From Algibacter sp. (GTDB lineage: Bacteria > Bacteroidota > Bacteroidia > Flavobacteriales > Flavobacteriaceae), in assembly GCF_029245835.1 (NCBI RefSeq), contig NZ_JAQWOO010000037.1, positions 23,693 to 87,692 of the forward strand: DNA of 64,000 nt, written 5' to 3'. The position numbers and the translations under genes are program-made. Below the pieces are notes generated by a model. That model had not been told where the DNA came from. It was given only the letters and a program-made list of their open reading frames with translations, and did not search any database. The first letter of the stretch is position 1. Each line of letters starts with the position of its first letter. Positions 45,137 through 52,768 of this stretch are shown piece after piece.

Positions 45137-45266
45137 GCGTTAGGAATTGAACGGCATGTTTAAGCTCCCCAACGCAGGAGGAAGCGAGTAGTGAAATATT
45201 TATATTCATGAGTTCATTAATTTAAAACAGAAATCAACAAATAAAGTCCGACCCTTGTGGTAACGC
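45137..45266. repeat. Flavobacterial intergenic repeat between ccoI and ccoS
   Basis: A 130-bp GC-richer stretch bounded by GCGTTA (45137-45142) and its inverted copy TAACGC (45261-45266), with internal segments AGTCCGACCC and GGAGGAAGCGAGTAG, resembling the dispersed GTCGGGCT-type repeats of flavobacteria. No reading frame of interest. It sits between the ccoI stop and the ccoS promoter. Confidence 0.65.
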
Positions 45267-45292
45267 AAAAAAAATAAAAAAAAAGAGTAGAC

Positions 45293-45336
45293 ATGACAAA
45301 TGTCATCTTTTAAAAATAAGTATAAAAGTATTTTTG
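45293..45336 (+). promoter_or_regulatory. ccoS-ccoN operon promoter with Crp/Fnr-type box
   Basis: The box ATGACAAATGTCAT (45293-45306) is the most symmetrical of the set. A perfect -7 element TATTTTTG (45329-45336) starts 29.5 bp from its centre, so transcription should start near 45341 with a leader of about 16 nt to ccoS. This is the clearest member of the regulon. Confidence 0.82.
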
Positions 45337-45356
45337 AACCATAACTTCAATTAGGT

Positions 45357-45542
45357 ATGAGTGTTATATATATTTTATTAGCTATTAGCATTATAGTAGC
45401 AATTGGTTTTTTTATAGCCTTTATTGTTGCTGTGAAAAGCGGACAGTATGACGACAGTTACACGCCATCTGTACGCATGCTTTTTGAAGACGAATTGATT
45501 AAAGATAAACCAGAAAAAACAATACTAACCAAAGAAGAATAA
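45357..45542 (+). CDS. ccoS: CcoS, cbb3 oxidase maturation protein
   Basis: A 61-residue single-span membrane protein: hydrophobic helix at about 3-28, then the typical CcoS segment VKSGQYDDSYTPSVRMLFEDE. CcoS is required for cofactor insertion into CcoN. It is the first gene after the activator-box promoter and lies 100 bases before ccoNO. Confidence 0.93.
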   Translation: MSVIYILLAISIIVAIGFFIAFIVAVKSGQYDDSYTPSVRMLFEDELIKDKPEKTILTKEE

Positions 45543-45554
45543 TAACTAATTACT

Positions 45555-45629
45555 ATGAAATCGCCAACACAACATTCTCTAATGAAACTTGTTATTAAAA
45601 AGCGATTGCATAAGACCACTAAAAAATAA
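45555..45629 (+). CDS. Possible small basic peptide between ccoS and ccoNO
   Basis: A 24-codon frame, MKSPTQHSLMKLVIKKRLHK onward, ends 13 bases before the ccoNO start. It is strongly basic, and no family is recognised. It could be a leader ORF or random; there is no independent support beyond position. Confidence 0.22.
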   Translation: MKSPTQHSLMKLVIKKRLHKTTKK

Positions 45630-45642
45630 TAAATATTTACTT

Positions 45643-47835
45643 ATGAAAATGCAACAATTTCATTACGATAATAAAATAGTTACTAAATTCCTTTATGCTA
45701 CAATAGTTTTTGGAGTTGTAGGAATGGCGGTAGGTTTGCTACTGGCCTTTATGTTTTTATTCCCAAACCTTACGGATGGGATTTCGTGGCTTAGTTTTGG
45801 GCGTTTAAGACCTTTACACACCAATGCCGTAATTTTTGCCTTTGTAGGTAATGCTATGTTTGCGGGAATTTATTATTCGCTTCAGCGTTTATTAAAAGCA
45901 CGTATGGCTAGCGACCTTTTAAGTAATATAAACTTTTGGGGTTGGCAACTTATAATTGTTGCAGCAGCTATTTCGTTGCCTTTAGGATATTCCACATCTA
46001 AAGAGTATGCCGAATTAGAATGGCCTATTGATATCGCCATTGCACTTATTTGGGTGGTTTTTGGTGTGAATATGATTTGGACGATTTTAAAACGTCGCCA
46101 ACGTCACTTATACGTTGCTATTTGGTTTTATATTGCCACGTTTGTAACCGTTGCAGTACTTCATATTTTTAATAGTTTAGAGTTGCCAATAAGTGCTATG
46201 AAAAGTTACTCTGTTTACGCTGGTGTTCAAGATGCACTTGTACAATGGTGGTACGGTCATAATGCTGTAGCCTTCTTTTTAACAACCCCATATTTAGGGT
46301 TAATGTATTACTTTGTACCTAAAGCAGCTAACAGACCTGTGTATTCTTATAGACTTTCTATTGTTCACTTTTGGTCATTAATCTTCTTATACATTTGGGC
46401 AGGACCGCATCACTTACTATATACGGCGCTACCAGAATGGGCGCAAAACCTTGGTGTTGCATTCTCAGTTATGTTATTAATGCCTTCTTGGGGTGGTATG
46501 ATAAACGGACTTTTAACCTTGCGTGGTGCTTGGGATAAGGTACGTACCGACCCTGTTCTAAAATTTATGGTTGTTGCTATTACAGGTTATGGTATGGCAA
46601 CTTTTGAAGGCCCAATGCTTTCACTTAAAAACGTAAATGCTATTGCGCACTTTACCGATTGGATTATTGCACATGTGCACGTTGGTGCATTGGCTTGGAA
46701 CGGTTTTATGGCGTTTGGTATTATTTATTACTTAATACCTAGATTATTTAAAACGAAATTACACTCTATTGGATTAGCTAATTTACACTTCTGGCTAGGC
46801 ACTTTAGGTATCATTATGTATGCATTACCCATGTATGTTGCCGGTTTTACGCAAGCAAGTATGTGGAAACAATTTAATCCTGATGGCACCTTAGTTTACG
46901 GTAACTTTTTAGAAACCGTTACCGAAATTATGCCCATGTATTGGATGCGTGCCATTGGAGGGACACTTTATATTATTGGAATGTTTATCCTAGTTTATAA
47001 TGTTATTGCTACCGTTAGAAGCGGAAGCAGCGTACAAGATGAATTAGCTGAAGCTCCAGCTTTAGAGCGTGTGACTAAAAAACGTACTTCAAACGAAGGG
47101 TGGCACACTTGGTTGGAAAGAAGACCAATTCAGTTAACCTTATTAGCTACTGTAGCTATTTTGATTGGTGGTATTATTCAGATTGTACCAACCATTATGG
47201 TGAAATCTAATATCCCAACGATTTCAAGTGTAAAACCATATTCTCCTTTGGAATTAGAAGGTAGAGATATTTATATCCGTGAGGGTTGCGTAGGTTGTCA
47301 CTCGCAAATGATTCGTCCGTTTAGAAGTGAAGTAGAACGCTACGGCGAATACTCAAAAGCGGGAGAGTTTGTTTACGACCATCCGTTCTTATGGGGTAGT
47401 AAACGTACGGGACCAGATTTACATAGAATTGGAGCTAAATATTCTGATAACTGGCATTTCAACCACATGTACGATCCACAGAGTACCTCATCAGGTTCTA
47501 TTATGCCGCGTTATCCTTGGTTGATTTCTGGTAGCAGTAGTCAATTAGACAAATCCATGACTGAAGCCAAAATGGAAGCTATGGTAACTTTAGGAGTTCC
47601 TTATACAGATGAAGACATAGCTAACGCCCAAGAGCATATGTTGGCACAAGGTGCTCAAATTGAACAAAACCTGTATAGCGATCCTGATTTTGCTAAAAAC
47701 TATGAAGCTGATAAAAAATATGCTTCTGAAAACGGCGAAGACTTTATTGAAATGAAAAATCGTGAGATTGTAGCAATTATTGCATACTTGCAACGATTAG
47801 GAACAGATATTCAAGTAAAACCTGAACAACAATAA
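45643..47835 (+). CDS. ccoNO: Fused cbb3 oxidase subunits I and II (CcoN-CcoO)
   Basis: A 730-residue fusion of the catalytic subunit and the monoheme cytochrome c subunit. The CcoN part (about 1-480) has twelve membrane helices with Cu-B and heme histidines in WAGPHHLLYTALPEW, and in HFTDWIIAHVHVGAL. The CcoO part follows after a helix at about 498-518 and carries the heme c site EGCVGCHSQM at about residue 549. Fusion of ccoN and ccoO is normal in Bacteroidetes. The longer frame from TTG 45589 adds a non-conserved stretch; ATG 45643 (MKMQQFHYDN) is used. It catalyses O2 reduction at low oxygen with proton pumping. Confidence 0.95.
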   Translation: MKMQQFHYDNKIVTKFLYATIVFGVVGMAVGLLLAFMFLFPNLTDGISWLSFGRLRPLHTNAVIFAFVGNAMFAGIYYSLQRLLKARMASDLLSNINFWGWQLIIVAAAISLPLGYSTSKEYAELEWPIDIAIALIWVVFGVNMIWTILKRRQRHLYVAIWFYIATFVTVAVLHIFNSLELPISAMKSYSVYAGVQDALVQWWYGHNAVAFFLTTPYLGLMYYFVPKAANRPVYSYRLSIVHFWSLIFLYIWAGPHHLLYTALPEWAQNLGVAFSVMLLMPSWGGMINGLLTLRGAWDKVRTDPVLKFMVVAITGYGMATFEGPMLSLKNVNAIAHFTDWIIAHVHVGALAWNGFMAFGIIYYLIPRLFKTKLHSIGLANLHFWLGTLGIIMYALPMYVAGFTQASMWKQFNPDGTLVYGNFLETVTEIMPMYWMRAIGGTLYIIGMFILVYNVIATVRSGSSVQDELAEAPALERVTKKRTSNEGWHTWLERRPIQLTLLATVAILIGGIIQIVPTIMVKSNIPTISSVKPYSPLELEGRDIYIREGCVGCHSQMIRPFRSEVERYGEYSKAGEFVYDHPFLWGSKRTGPDLHRIGAKYSDNWHFNHMYDPQSTSSGSIMPRYPWLISGSSSQLDKSMTEAKMEAMVTLGVPYTDEDIANAQEHMLAQGAQIEQNLYSDPDFAKNYEADKKYASENGEDFIEMKNREIVAIIAYLQRLGTDIQVKPEQQ

Positions 47836-47852
47836 AAATAGTTAATTGCATT

Positions 47853-47890
47853 TAGTTATTGGTTATTAGCAAACTAACAACCAATAACTA
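47853..47890 (+). repeat. Hairpin between ccoNO and ccoQ
   Basis: Perfect 12-bp arms TAGTTATTGGTT and AACCAATAACTA with a 14-nt loop. There is no T-run after the stem. A motif AACCAATAACTA is repeated upstream of ccoH (50618 region). It may stabilise the upstream mRNA or tune subunit ratio. Confidence 0.65.
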
Positions 47891-47911
47891 TTAACCAAAA
47901 ACAAAAGCATC

Positions 47912-48097
47912 ATGTTAAAATTTGTAAAAAACCATATGGATAGCATCGCTGGGATTGAGATTTACCCAATCATTTCGTTGCTTATCTTTTTTATCTTTTT
48001 TGTTGGTCTGTTTTATTGGGTAGTCACCGCTAAAAAAGATTATATAAAAACTGTAAGTAACCTACCATTAGACAACCAAAACAACGATATATTATGA
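47912..48097 (+). CDS. ccoQ: CcoQ-like small subunit of cbb3 oxidase
   Basis: A 61-residue protein with one membrane helix (about residues 17-40, IISLLIFFIFFVGLFYWVV) followed by AKKDYIKTVSNLPLD, fitting CcoQ/FixQ, which stabilises the oxidase complex. The stop overlaps the ccoP start by 4 bases (ATGA). Confidence 0.87.
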   Translation: MLKFVKNHMDSIAGIEIYPIISLLIFFIFFVGLFYWVVTAKKDYIKTVSNLPLDNQNNDIL

Positions 48098-49005
48098 GAA
48101 ATTTAGTTCCATCCTGGATTCGTGTTCCAGTAGTATTCTTTATTATTTTTGGAGCCGTAGAATTCTTCATAGATTCTGGCGAAAAACCTGCATTTATAGA
48201 GTATCCAGCAGTTATGCTTTTTTTGCTGCTAGTCCTTTTAATTCTCATTGCTATTGAGGCTATTGTTAGTGCCTTAGAAAATGTTATGCTTCATAAATTA
48301 GATGAAGAAGCTAAAGCACGATTTTTAGCTGAAAAAGAAAAAACATTTAAGTTTACTTGGCTAGAAGAAACATACAATAAACTTTTAGGATCAAAACCTA
48401 TTGAAGAAGAAGGCGAAATTATTCTTGACCACAACTACGATGGCATAAAAGAATTAGACAATAACTTACCACCTTGGTGGGTATATTCATTTTATATCTC
48501 TATTATTTTTGCAGCGGTTTATTTATTAAGATTTCATGTGTTTGATGGTTACAGTCAAATTGATGAATTAGAAACCGAATTAGCTGATGCCAGAATTGCT
48601 TTAGAGGAATACAAGAAAACAGCAAAAGATTTAGTTGATATTAATACAGTAACTGTTTTAACTGATGCTGCTGATATAAAAGCTGGACAATCTGTTTTTG
48701 AAACCAACTGTGTAGCTTGCCATATGGCAGATGGCGGTGGTGGTATTGGACCAAACTTAACCGATGACCATTGGATACTAGGCGGTGGCATTAAAAATGT
48801 ATTTAAAACAGTATCTGAAGGTGGACGTTCTGGAAAAGGAATGATTGCATGGAAAGCGCAATTAAAACCAGCACAAATGGCACAGGTGTCAAGTTATGTG
48901 TTGACTTTACAGGGTACAACTCCTGCTAATCCAAAAGCTCCTGAAGGAGATATTTGGGTAGATGATAGTGCGCCTGCAGAAGACATACCTACTGAAGCTT
49001 TATAA
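48094..49005 (+). CDS. ccoP: CcoP, cytochrome c subunit of cbb3 oxidase (single heme)
   Basis: A 303-residue membrane-anchored cytochrome. Hydrophobic helices lie at about 12-26 and 36-58 and again near 130-150 (WWVYSFYISIIFAAVYLLRF). A c-type heme motif CVACH is at about residue 206, with a methionine ligand in GKGMIAW. Proteobacterial CcoP has two hemes, but Bacteroidetes forms have one, as here. It delivers electrons to CcoNO. Confidence 0.93.
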   Translation: MRNLVPSWIRVPVVFFIIFGAVEFFIDSGEKPAFIEYPAVMLFLLLVLLILIAIEAIVSALENVMLHKLDEEAKARFLAEKEKTFKFTWLEETYNKLLGSKPIEEEGEIILDHNYDGIKELDNNLPPWWVYSFYISIIFAAVYLLRFHVFDGYSQIDELETELADARIALEEYKKTAKDLVDINTVTVLTDAADIKAGQSVFETNCVACHMADGGGGIGPNLTDDHWILGGGIKNVFKTVSEGGRSGKGMIAWKAQLKPAQMAQVSSYVLTLQGTTPANPKAPEGDIWVDDSAPAEDIPTEAL

Positions 49006-49075
49006 ACAAAAACAGACCCTATTGTTGTCATAGAAAATTAGATTTAAAAACATCAAACTAAGCTAATACTTTAAC

Positions 49076-49107
49076 AGATCTTACAAGTTTTAAAGCTTAT
49101 AAGGTCT
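49076..49107 (+). repeat. Imperfect hairpin between ccoP and ccoG
   Basis: AGATCTTACAAG pairs with CTTATAAGGTCT over 12 positions with one mismatch and one wobble, 8-nt loop. Similar CTTACAAG hairpins are common between flavobacterial genes. It is the second structured spacer in the cco operon. Confidence 0.55.
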
Positions 49108-49121
49108 AAATTAAAAAAGTA

Positions 49122-50546
49122 ATGGAAACCCCAAAAAACGAATCGTTTAGAGACTCAATTGGTACGATTACCGAAGATGGTAAACGCGCTTGGGTATTTC
49201 CGAAAAAACCTAGCGGAAAATTTTATGAGTACAGAAAATATGTAAGCTACTTTTTATTAGCTTTTTTATTACTCTCGCCTTTTATAAAAATAAACGGCAA
49301 TCAGTTTTTGATGTTTAATGTATTGGAACGGCGATTTAATATTTTCGGGTTTCCTTTTTGGCCTCAAGATTTTCATTTATTTGTAATTTCAATGTTGATT
49401 GGTGTCATATTCGTCACATTATTTACAGTGGCGTTTGGACGTATTTTTTGCGGCTGGGTTTGTCCGCAAACCATTTTTATGGAAATGGTTTTTCGTCGTA
49501 TTGAATATTGGATTGAAGGCGATAGAAACAAACAACGTAAACTCGCTAAACAAAAGTGGGATGCTGAAAAAATAAGAAAAAAAGGATTAAAACAATTCAT
49601 ATTTCTTATCATTTCGTTCATTATAGCAAATGTATTTTTAGCATATTTAATAGGAAGCGACAAGCTCATTCAATATATCACTGATGGTCCGTTTAGCCAT
49701 ATTAGCACGTTAGTGTCCTTATTAATTTTTACAGGCGTATTTTACTTTGTTTTTGCATGGTTTAGAGAACAGGTTTGCATTATTGCTTGTCCGTACGGAA
49801 GGTTGCAAGGTGTTTTATTAGACACCAAATCTATTGTTGTAGCTTATGATCATAAACGCGGGGAAGCTGAAAATGGTAGGAAATCGTTTAGAAAAAACGA
49901 AGACAGAGAAGCTTTGGGATATGGTGATTGTATTGATTGTATGCAATGTGTACATGTTTGCCCAACAGGAATTGATATTAGAAATGGTACACAATTAGAA
50001 TGTGTAAATTGTACGGCTTGTATTGATGAATGCGACCATATTATGGAAAGTATAAACCTTCCAAAAGGTTTAATCCGCTATGCAAGTGAAGAGAATATAG
50101 AAAAGAAAACCCCTTTTAAATTTACCCCAAGGATTAAAGGCTACATTGCTGTTCTAGCCATTATGATAGGGCTTTTAATTGGTATGCTGTTTTTAAGAAA
50201 TGACGTTGAAGCAAACGTACTTAGATTACCCGGTCAGTTATATGAGCATAAAGACAATAACATAATCAGTAATGTGTTTACCTATAAATTAGTTAACAAA
50301 ACCAGTGAAGCTATTAATGATGTGAGTTTTAAATTGATGTCGCATAAAGGAGCATTAAGACTAGTTTCTACAGGTACTGATTTTATAGTCCCAAGTCAAG
50401 GCATTGCTGAAGGGACTTTATTTATTGAAATAAATAATTCAGCATTGTCTGGAGATAGAAATAAAATTAAAATAGGCGTTTATAAAGGTGATAAATTGAT
50501 TGAAACGACTACGGCTAATTTCCTAGGCCCTAGAAGTTATAAATAG
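49122..50546 (+). CDS. ccoG: CcoG, membrane ferredoxin / copper-reducing cbb3 maturation protein
   Basis: A 474-residue FixG-type protein with about five membrane helices, an N-terminal WVCPQTIFMEMVFR region, EQVCIIACPYGR and two [4Fe-4S] sites in DCIDCMQCVHVCPTG and ECVNCTACIDECDH (about residues 268-305). The C-terminal domain (about 370-474) is the Ig-like FixG_C domain. It reduces Cu(II) for insertion into the oxidase. It is followed by a heptamer repeat before ccoH. Confidence 0.95.
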   Translation: METPKNESFRDSIGTITEDGKRAWVFPKKPSGKFYEYRKYVSYFLLAFLLLSPFIKINGNQFLMFNVLERRFNIFGFPFWPQDFHLFVISMLIGVIFVTLFTVAFGRIFCGWVCPQTIFMEMVFRRIEYWIEGDRNKQRKLAKQKWDAEKIRKKGLKQFIFLIISFIIANVFLAYLIGSDKLIQYITDGPFSHISTLVSLLIFTGVFYFVFAWFREQVCIIACPYGRLQGVLLDTKSIVVAYDHKRGEAENGRKSFRKNEDREALGYGDCIDCMQCVHVCPTGIDIRNGTQLECVNCTACIDECDHIMESINLPKGLIRYASEENIEKKTPFKFTPRIKGYIAVLAIMIGLLIGMLFLRNDVEANVLRLPGQLYEHKDNNIISNVFTYKLVNKTSEAINDVSFKLMSHKGALRLVSTGTDFIVPSQGIAEGTLFIEINNSALSGDRNKIKIGVYKGDKLIETTTANFLGPRSYK

Positions 50547-50547
50547 C

Positions 50548-50594
50548 TAATGGTTAATGGTTAATGGTTAATGGTTAATGGTTAATGGTTAATG
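50548..50594 (+). repeat. Heptamer tandem repeat TAATGGT between ccoG and ccoH
   Basis: Six perfect copies of TAATGGT (50548-50589) plus a partial copy to 50594, directly after the ccoG stop. Copy number of such short repeats can vary by slippage and would alter the ccoG-ccoH spacing. It is not a CRISPR array: there are no spacers. Confidence 0.92.
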
Positions 50595-50648
50595 AAATTA
50601 AAAACTAATAACTAGTAACCAATAACTAAAAACCAAAATAAAAATATT

Positions 50649-51095
50649 ATGAAATTTAATTGGGGTACCGGAATTGTATTAGCGTTTATAGGGTTTATTT
50701 CATTTATTATGTATTTTATTATCACGATGAATGTGAATAATAAATACGATCATGACTTGGTAAGCGAGGAATATTATGCCGATGAATTAAAGTATCAAAA
50801 TGATATTGACAAGTTAAAAAACGCCAAAAGCTTAGAAGAAAATATTAGTTTTAAGCGTACTAAAGAGGGCTTAATTATTCAATTTCCAACAAACGCAAAT
50901 TTTAAAGATATTACAGGAAAAATGTTCCTATACAGACCATCTAACAAACAACTAGACTTTGAAACTCCAATTTCATTGTCTGATTCTAATTTGCTCATAC
51001 CTGACAAACGTTTGGTAGATGGTCGTTGGAACATTAAAATAGATTGGCAATATAAAGGAAAATCTTATTTATTTAAAGAATCTATAAATTATTAA
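50649..51095 (+). CDS. ccoH: CcoH/FixH-like cbb3 assembly protein
   Basis: A 148-residue protein with one N-terminal membrane helix (about residues 6-26, GIVLAFIGFISFIMYFIIT) and a periplasmic domain with the FixH-type segment EYYADELKYQNDID. It assists cbb3 assembly. It lies 1 base before the SafE-like gene, so both are co-transcribed. Confidence 0.88.
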   Translation: MKFNWGTGIVLAFIGFISFIMYFIITMNVNNKYDHDLVSEEYYADELKYQNDIDKLKNAKSLEENISFKRTKEGLIIQFPTNANFKDITGKMFLYRPSNKQLDFETPISLSDSNLLIPDKRLVDGRWNIKIDWQYKGKSYLFKESINY

Positions 51096-51096
51096 T

Positions 51097-51798
51097 ATGC
51101 TATTTTCGGCATTTATTTTAGGGCTATTAGGAAGTTTTCACTGCGTTGGCATGTGCGGCCCCATAGCCTTTATGCTGCCAGTAGATCAATCAAATCAAGT
51201 AAAAAAAATATCCCAAATTGCCATTTATCATTTTGGTAGGCTACTCGCTTACAGTATTATAGGACTTGTTTTTGGACTTATAGGCAAGAGTCTTAATATT
51301 TTTGGTTATCAGCAACAACTGTCTATTATTATCGGTATTTTAATGATTTTAGTGGTTGTAATTCCGCAGAAAACATTTAACAAATACAACTTCTCTAAAC
51401 CTATTTATAAATTAATTTCTAAAGTAAAATCTGCTTTAGGGTCTGCTTTAAAGAAAAAAACCATGGACACTTTTTTAACCATTGGTTTCTTAAACGGTTT
51501 TTTACCTTGTGGTTTAGTTTACATGGCTTTATTTGCAGCAATTGCTAGCGGAAACGCCTTAAACGGTAGTTTATATATGGCCGTTTTTGGTTTGGGTACT
51601 ATTCCACTCATGACAACTGCCATTTATTTTAGTCAGTTTTTAAAAGGCACTGCCAGACAACGCATTCAAAAAGCCATTCCTGTTTTTGTGGTACTTATTG
51701 GCGCTTTATTTATTATTCGTGGCATGGGTCTTGGCATACCTTACCTCTCACCTACTCCAATTTCAGATTTGGTTTCCAATGGGTTAGATTGTCATTAA
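51097..51798 (+). CDS. SafE/UreH-like membrane protein of the cbb3 cluster
   Basis: A 233-residue protein with six membrane helices in two halves. The signature GLLGSFHCVGMCGPIAFMLP opens helix 1, and GFLNGFLPCGLVYMAL lies in the second half; the paired Cys/Pro motifs suit copper handling. These TauE/SafE-annotated proteins are regularly the last gene of Bacteroidetes cco clusters, and copper delivery to the oxidase is a reasonable inference rather than sulfite export. A repeat element follows. Confidence 0.82.
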   Translation: MLFSAFILGLLGSFHCVGMCGPIAFMLPVDQSNQVKKISQIAIYHFGRLLAYSIIGLVFGLIGKSLNIFGYQQQLSIIIGILMILVVVIPQKTFNKYNFSKPIYKLISKVKSALGSALKKKTMDTFLTIGFLNGFLPCGLVYMALFAAIASGNALNGSLYMAVFGLGTIPLMTTAIYFSQFLKGTARQRIQKAIPVFVVLIGALFIIRGMGLGIPYLSPTPISDLVSNGLDCH

Positions 51799-51813
51799 AA
51801 TTTTAATTTTTTA

Positions 51814-51895
51814 GGGTTACCCTTCGGGTCGGGCTTTTTGTTATATCTTTTTTGCTTTTAATGGCAAAAAAGGATGCCACTGCAATCCCTAACCC
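51814..51895. repeat. Dispersed flavobacterial repeat (GGGTTAC...CCCTAACCC)
   Basis: Bounded by inverted GGGTTA (51814-51819) and TAACCC (51890-51895), with internal CTTCGGGTCGGGCTTTTTG that can form a hairpin and T-run. Sequences of this form recur between genes in flavobacteria. The hairpin could end the cco operon. The rest of 51799-52051 shows nothing else. Confidence 0.72.
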
Positions 51896-52051
51896 ACTTA
51901 TCCGCCAAAGCCTTTTTTTAAATTCCAGACTTATTCTTAATCATCTTTATTTTTTTTAACCACGTGTTTACAAATAGGTTACACTTAAAATACAAGCTTC
52001 AATAGTATTCATCAATTATACATCAATAAAAATAATAGTTTTATTTTCTTT

Positions 52052-52076
52052 TATAATAGTAATACTATTATATTTG
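52052..52076 (+). promoter_or_regulatory. TetR-gene promoter with overlapping 21-bp palindrome
   Basis: A perfect palindrome with 10-bp arms TATAATAGTA/TACTATTATA around a central A (52052-52072) overlaps a perfect -7 element TATATTTG (52069-52076). Self-repression by the TetR product is likely. Transcription would begin near 52081, downstream of the TTG at 52074 that opens the reading frame. Confidence 0.8.
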
Positions 52077-52094
52077 CAATCAAATTTACTGAAT

Positions 52095-52766
52095 ATGGAT
52101 TCATTACTTTCAAATTTAAAAATTGCTGTTCCAGAAAAAATCTATGTAAAAGACCCAGAGTCTTCCGACTTAGGAAAACGCATTGTAGAACACAGTATTC
52201 TCTTAATAGACAATATTGGTTTTGACAGTTTTACCTTTAAAAAACTAGGCACTAAAATTGGCTCTAACGAAAGTTCTATATATCGTTATTTTGAAAGTAA
52301 ACATAAGCTTTTACTTTATTTATCCTCATGGTATTGGGCATGGATTGAGTATCAATTGGTATTTGAAACACACAGCTTAACACATTCTGATAAGCTGGAA
52401 AAAGCTATCGAAACTGTAACTAGAGCCATAAAAGAAGATTCGAATTTCTCCCATATTAACGAGGTTGTTTTAAACAAAATTATGGTTAAAGAAAATTCAA
52501 AATCATTTCTTACTAAAGAAGTAGATCAAGAAAATAAAGATGGATATTTTGTTATTTATAAACGCATTGTACATCGTTTACGTGATATGATTATTGCTAT
52601 AAATCCTAAATATAAATTCCCATCAAGTTTGGCAAGCACCATTCTTGAAGGGAGTTTACACCAGCACTTTTTAAAAGACCATTTTACATCAATTACAGAT
52701 TGTAACGATGGCCTTTCCCCAACAATTTTTATAAAAAACCTAGTACTTAATACTTTGAAATCCTAA
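52095..52766 (+). CDS. TetR-family regulator of the exporter operon
   Basis: A 223-residue regulator with an N-terminal TetR HTH (IGFDSFTFKKLGTKIGSNESSIYRYFESKHKLLLYL split over about residues 40-75) and a helical ligand-binding domain. The frame opens at TTG 52074, but that codon overlaps the -7 element, so ATG 52095 (MDSLLSNLKI) is the start. It begins the operon with the ABC transporter 2 bases later and probably senses a compound exported by it. Confidence 0.88.
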   Translation: MDSLLSNLKIAVPEKIYVKDPESSDLGKRIVEHSILLIDNIGFDSFTFKKLGTKIGSNESSIYRYFESKHKLLLYLSSWYWAWIEYQLVFETHSLTHSDKLEKAIETVTRAIKEDSNFSHINEVVLNKIMVKENSKSFLTKEVDQENKDGYFVIYKRIVHRLRDMIIAINPKYKFPSSLASTILEGSLHQHFLKDHFTSITDCNDGLSPTIFIKNLVLNTLKS

Positions 52767-52768
52767 CT

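Noticed and set aside
45589..45642. CcoN start at TTG 45589
   Set aside because: The extra residues are unlike any CcoN N terminus, and ATG 45643 begins the conserved region.
50548..50594. CRISPR-like array
   Set aside because: The heptamers are contiguous with no spacers and no cas genes are present.
52074..52094. TetR gene starting at TTG 52074
   Set aside because: It overlaps the -7 element; ATG 52095 is downstream of the expected transcription start.
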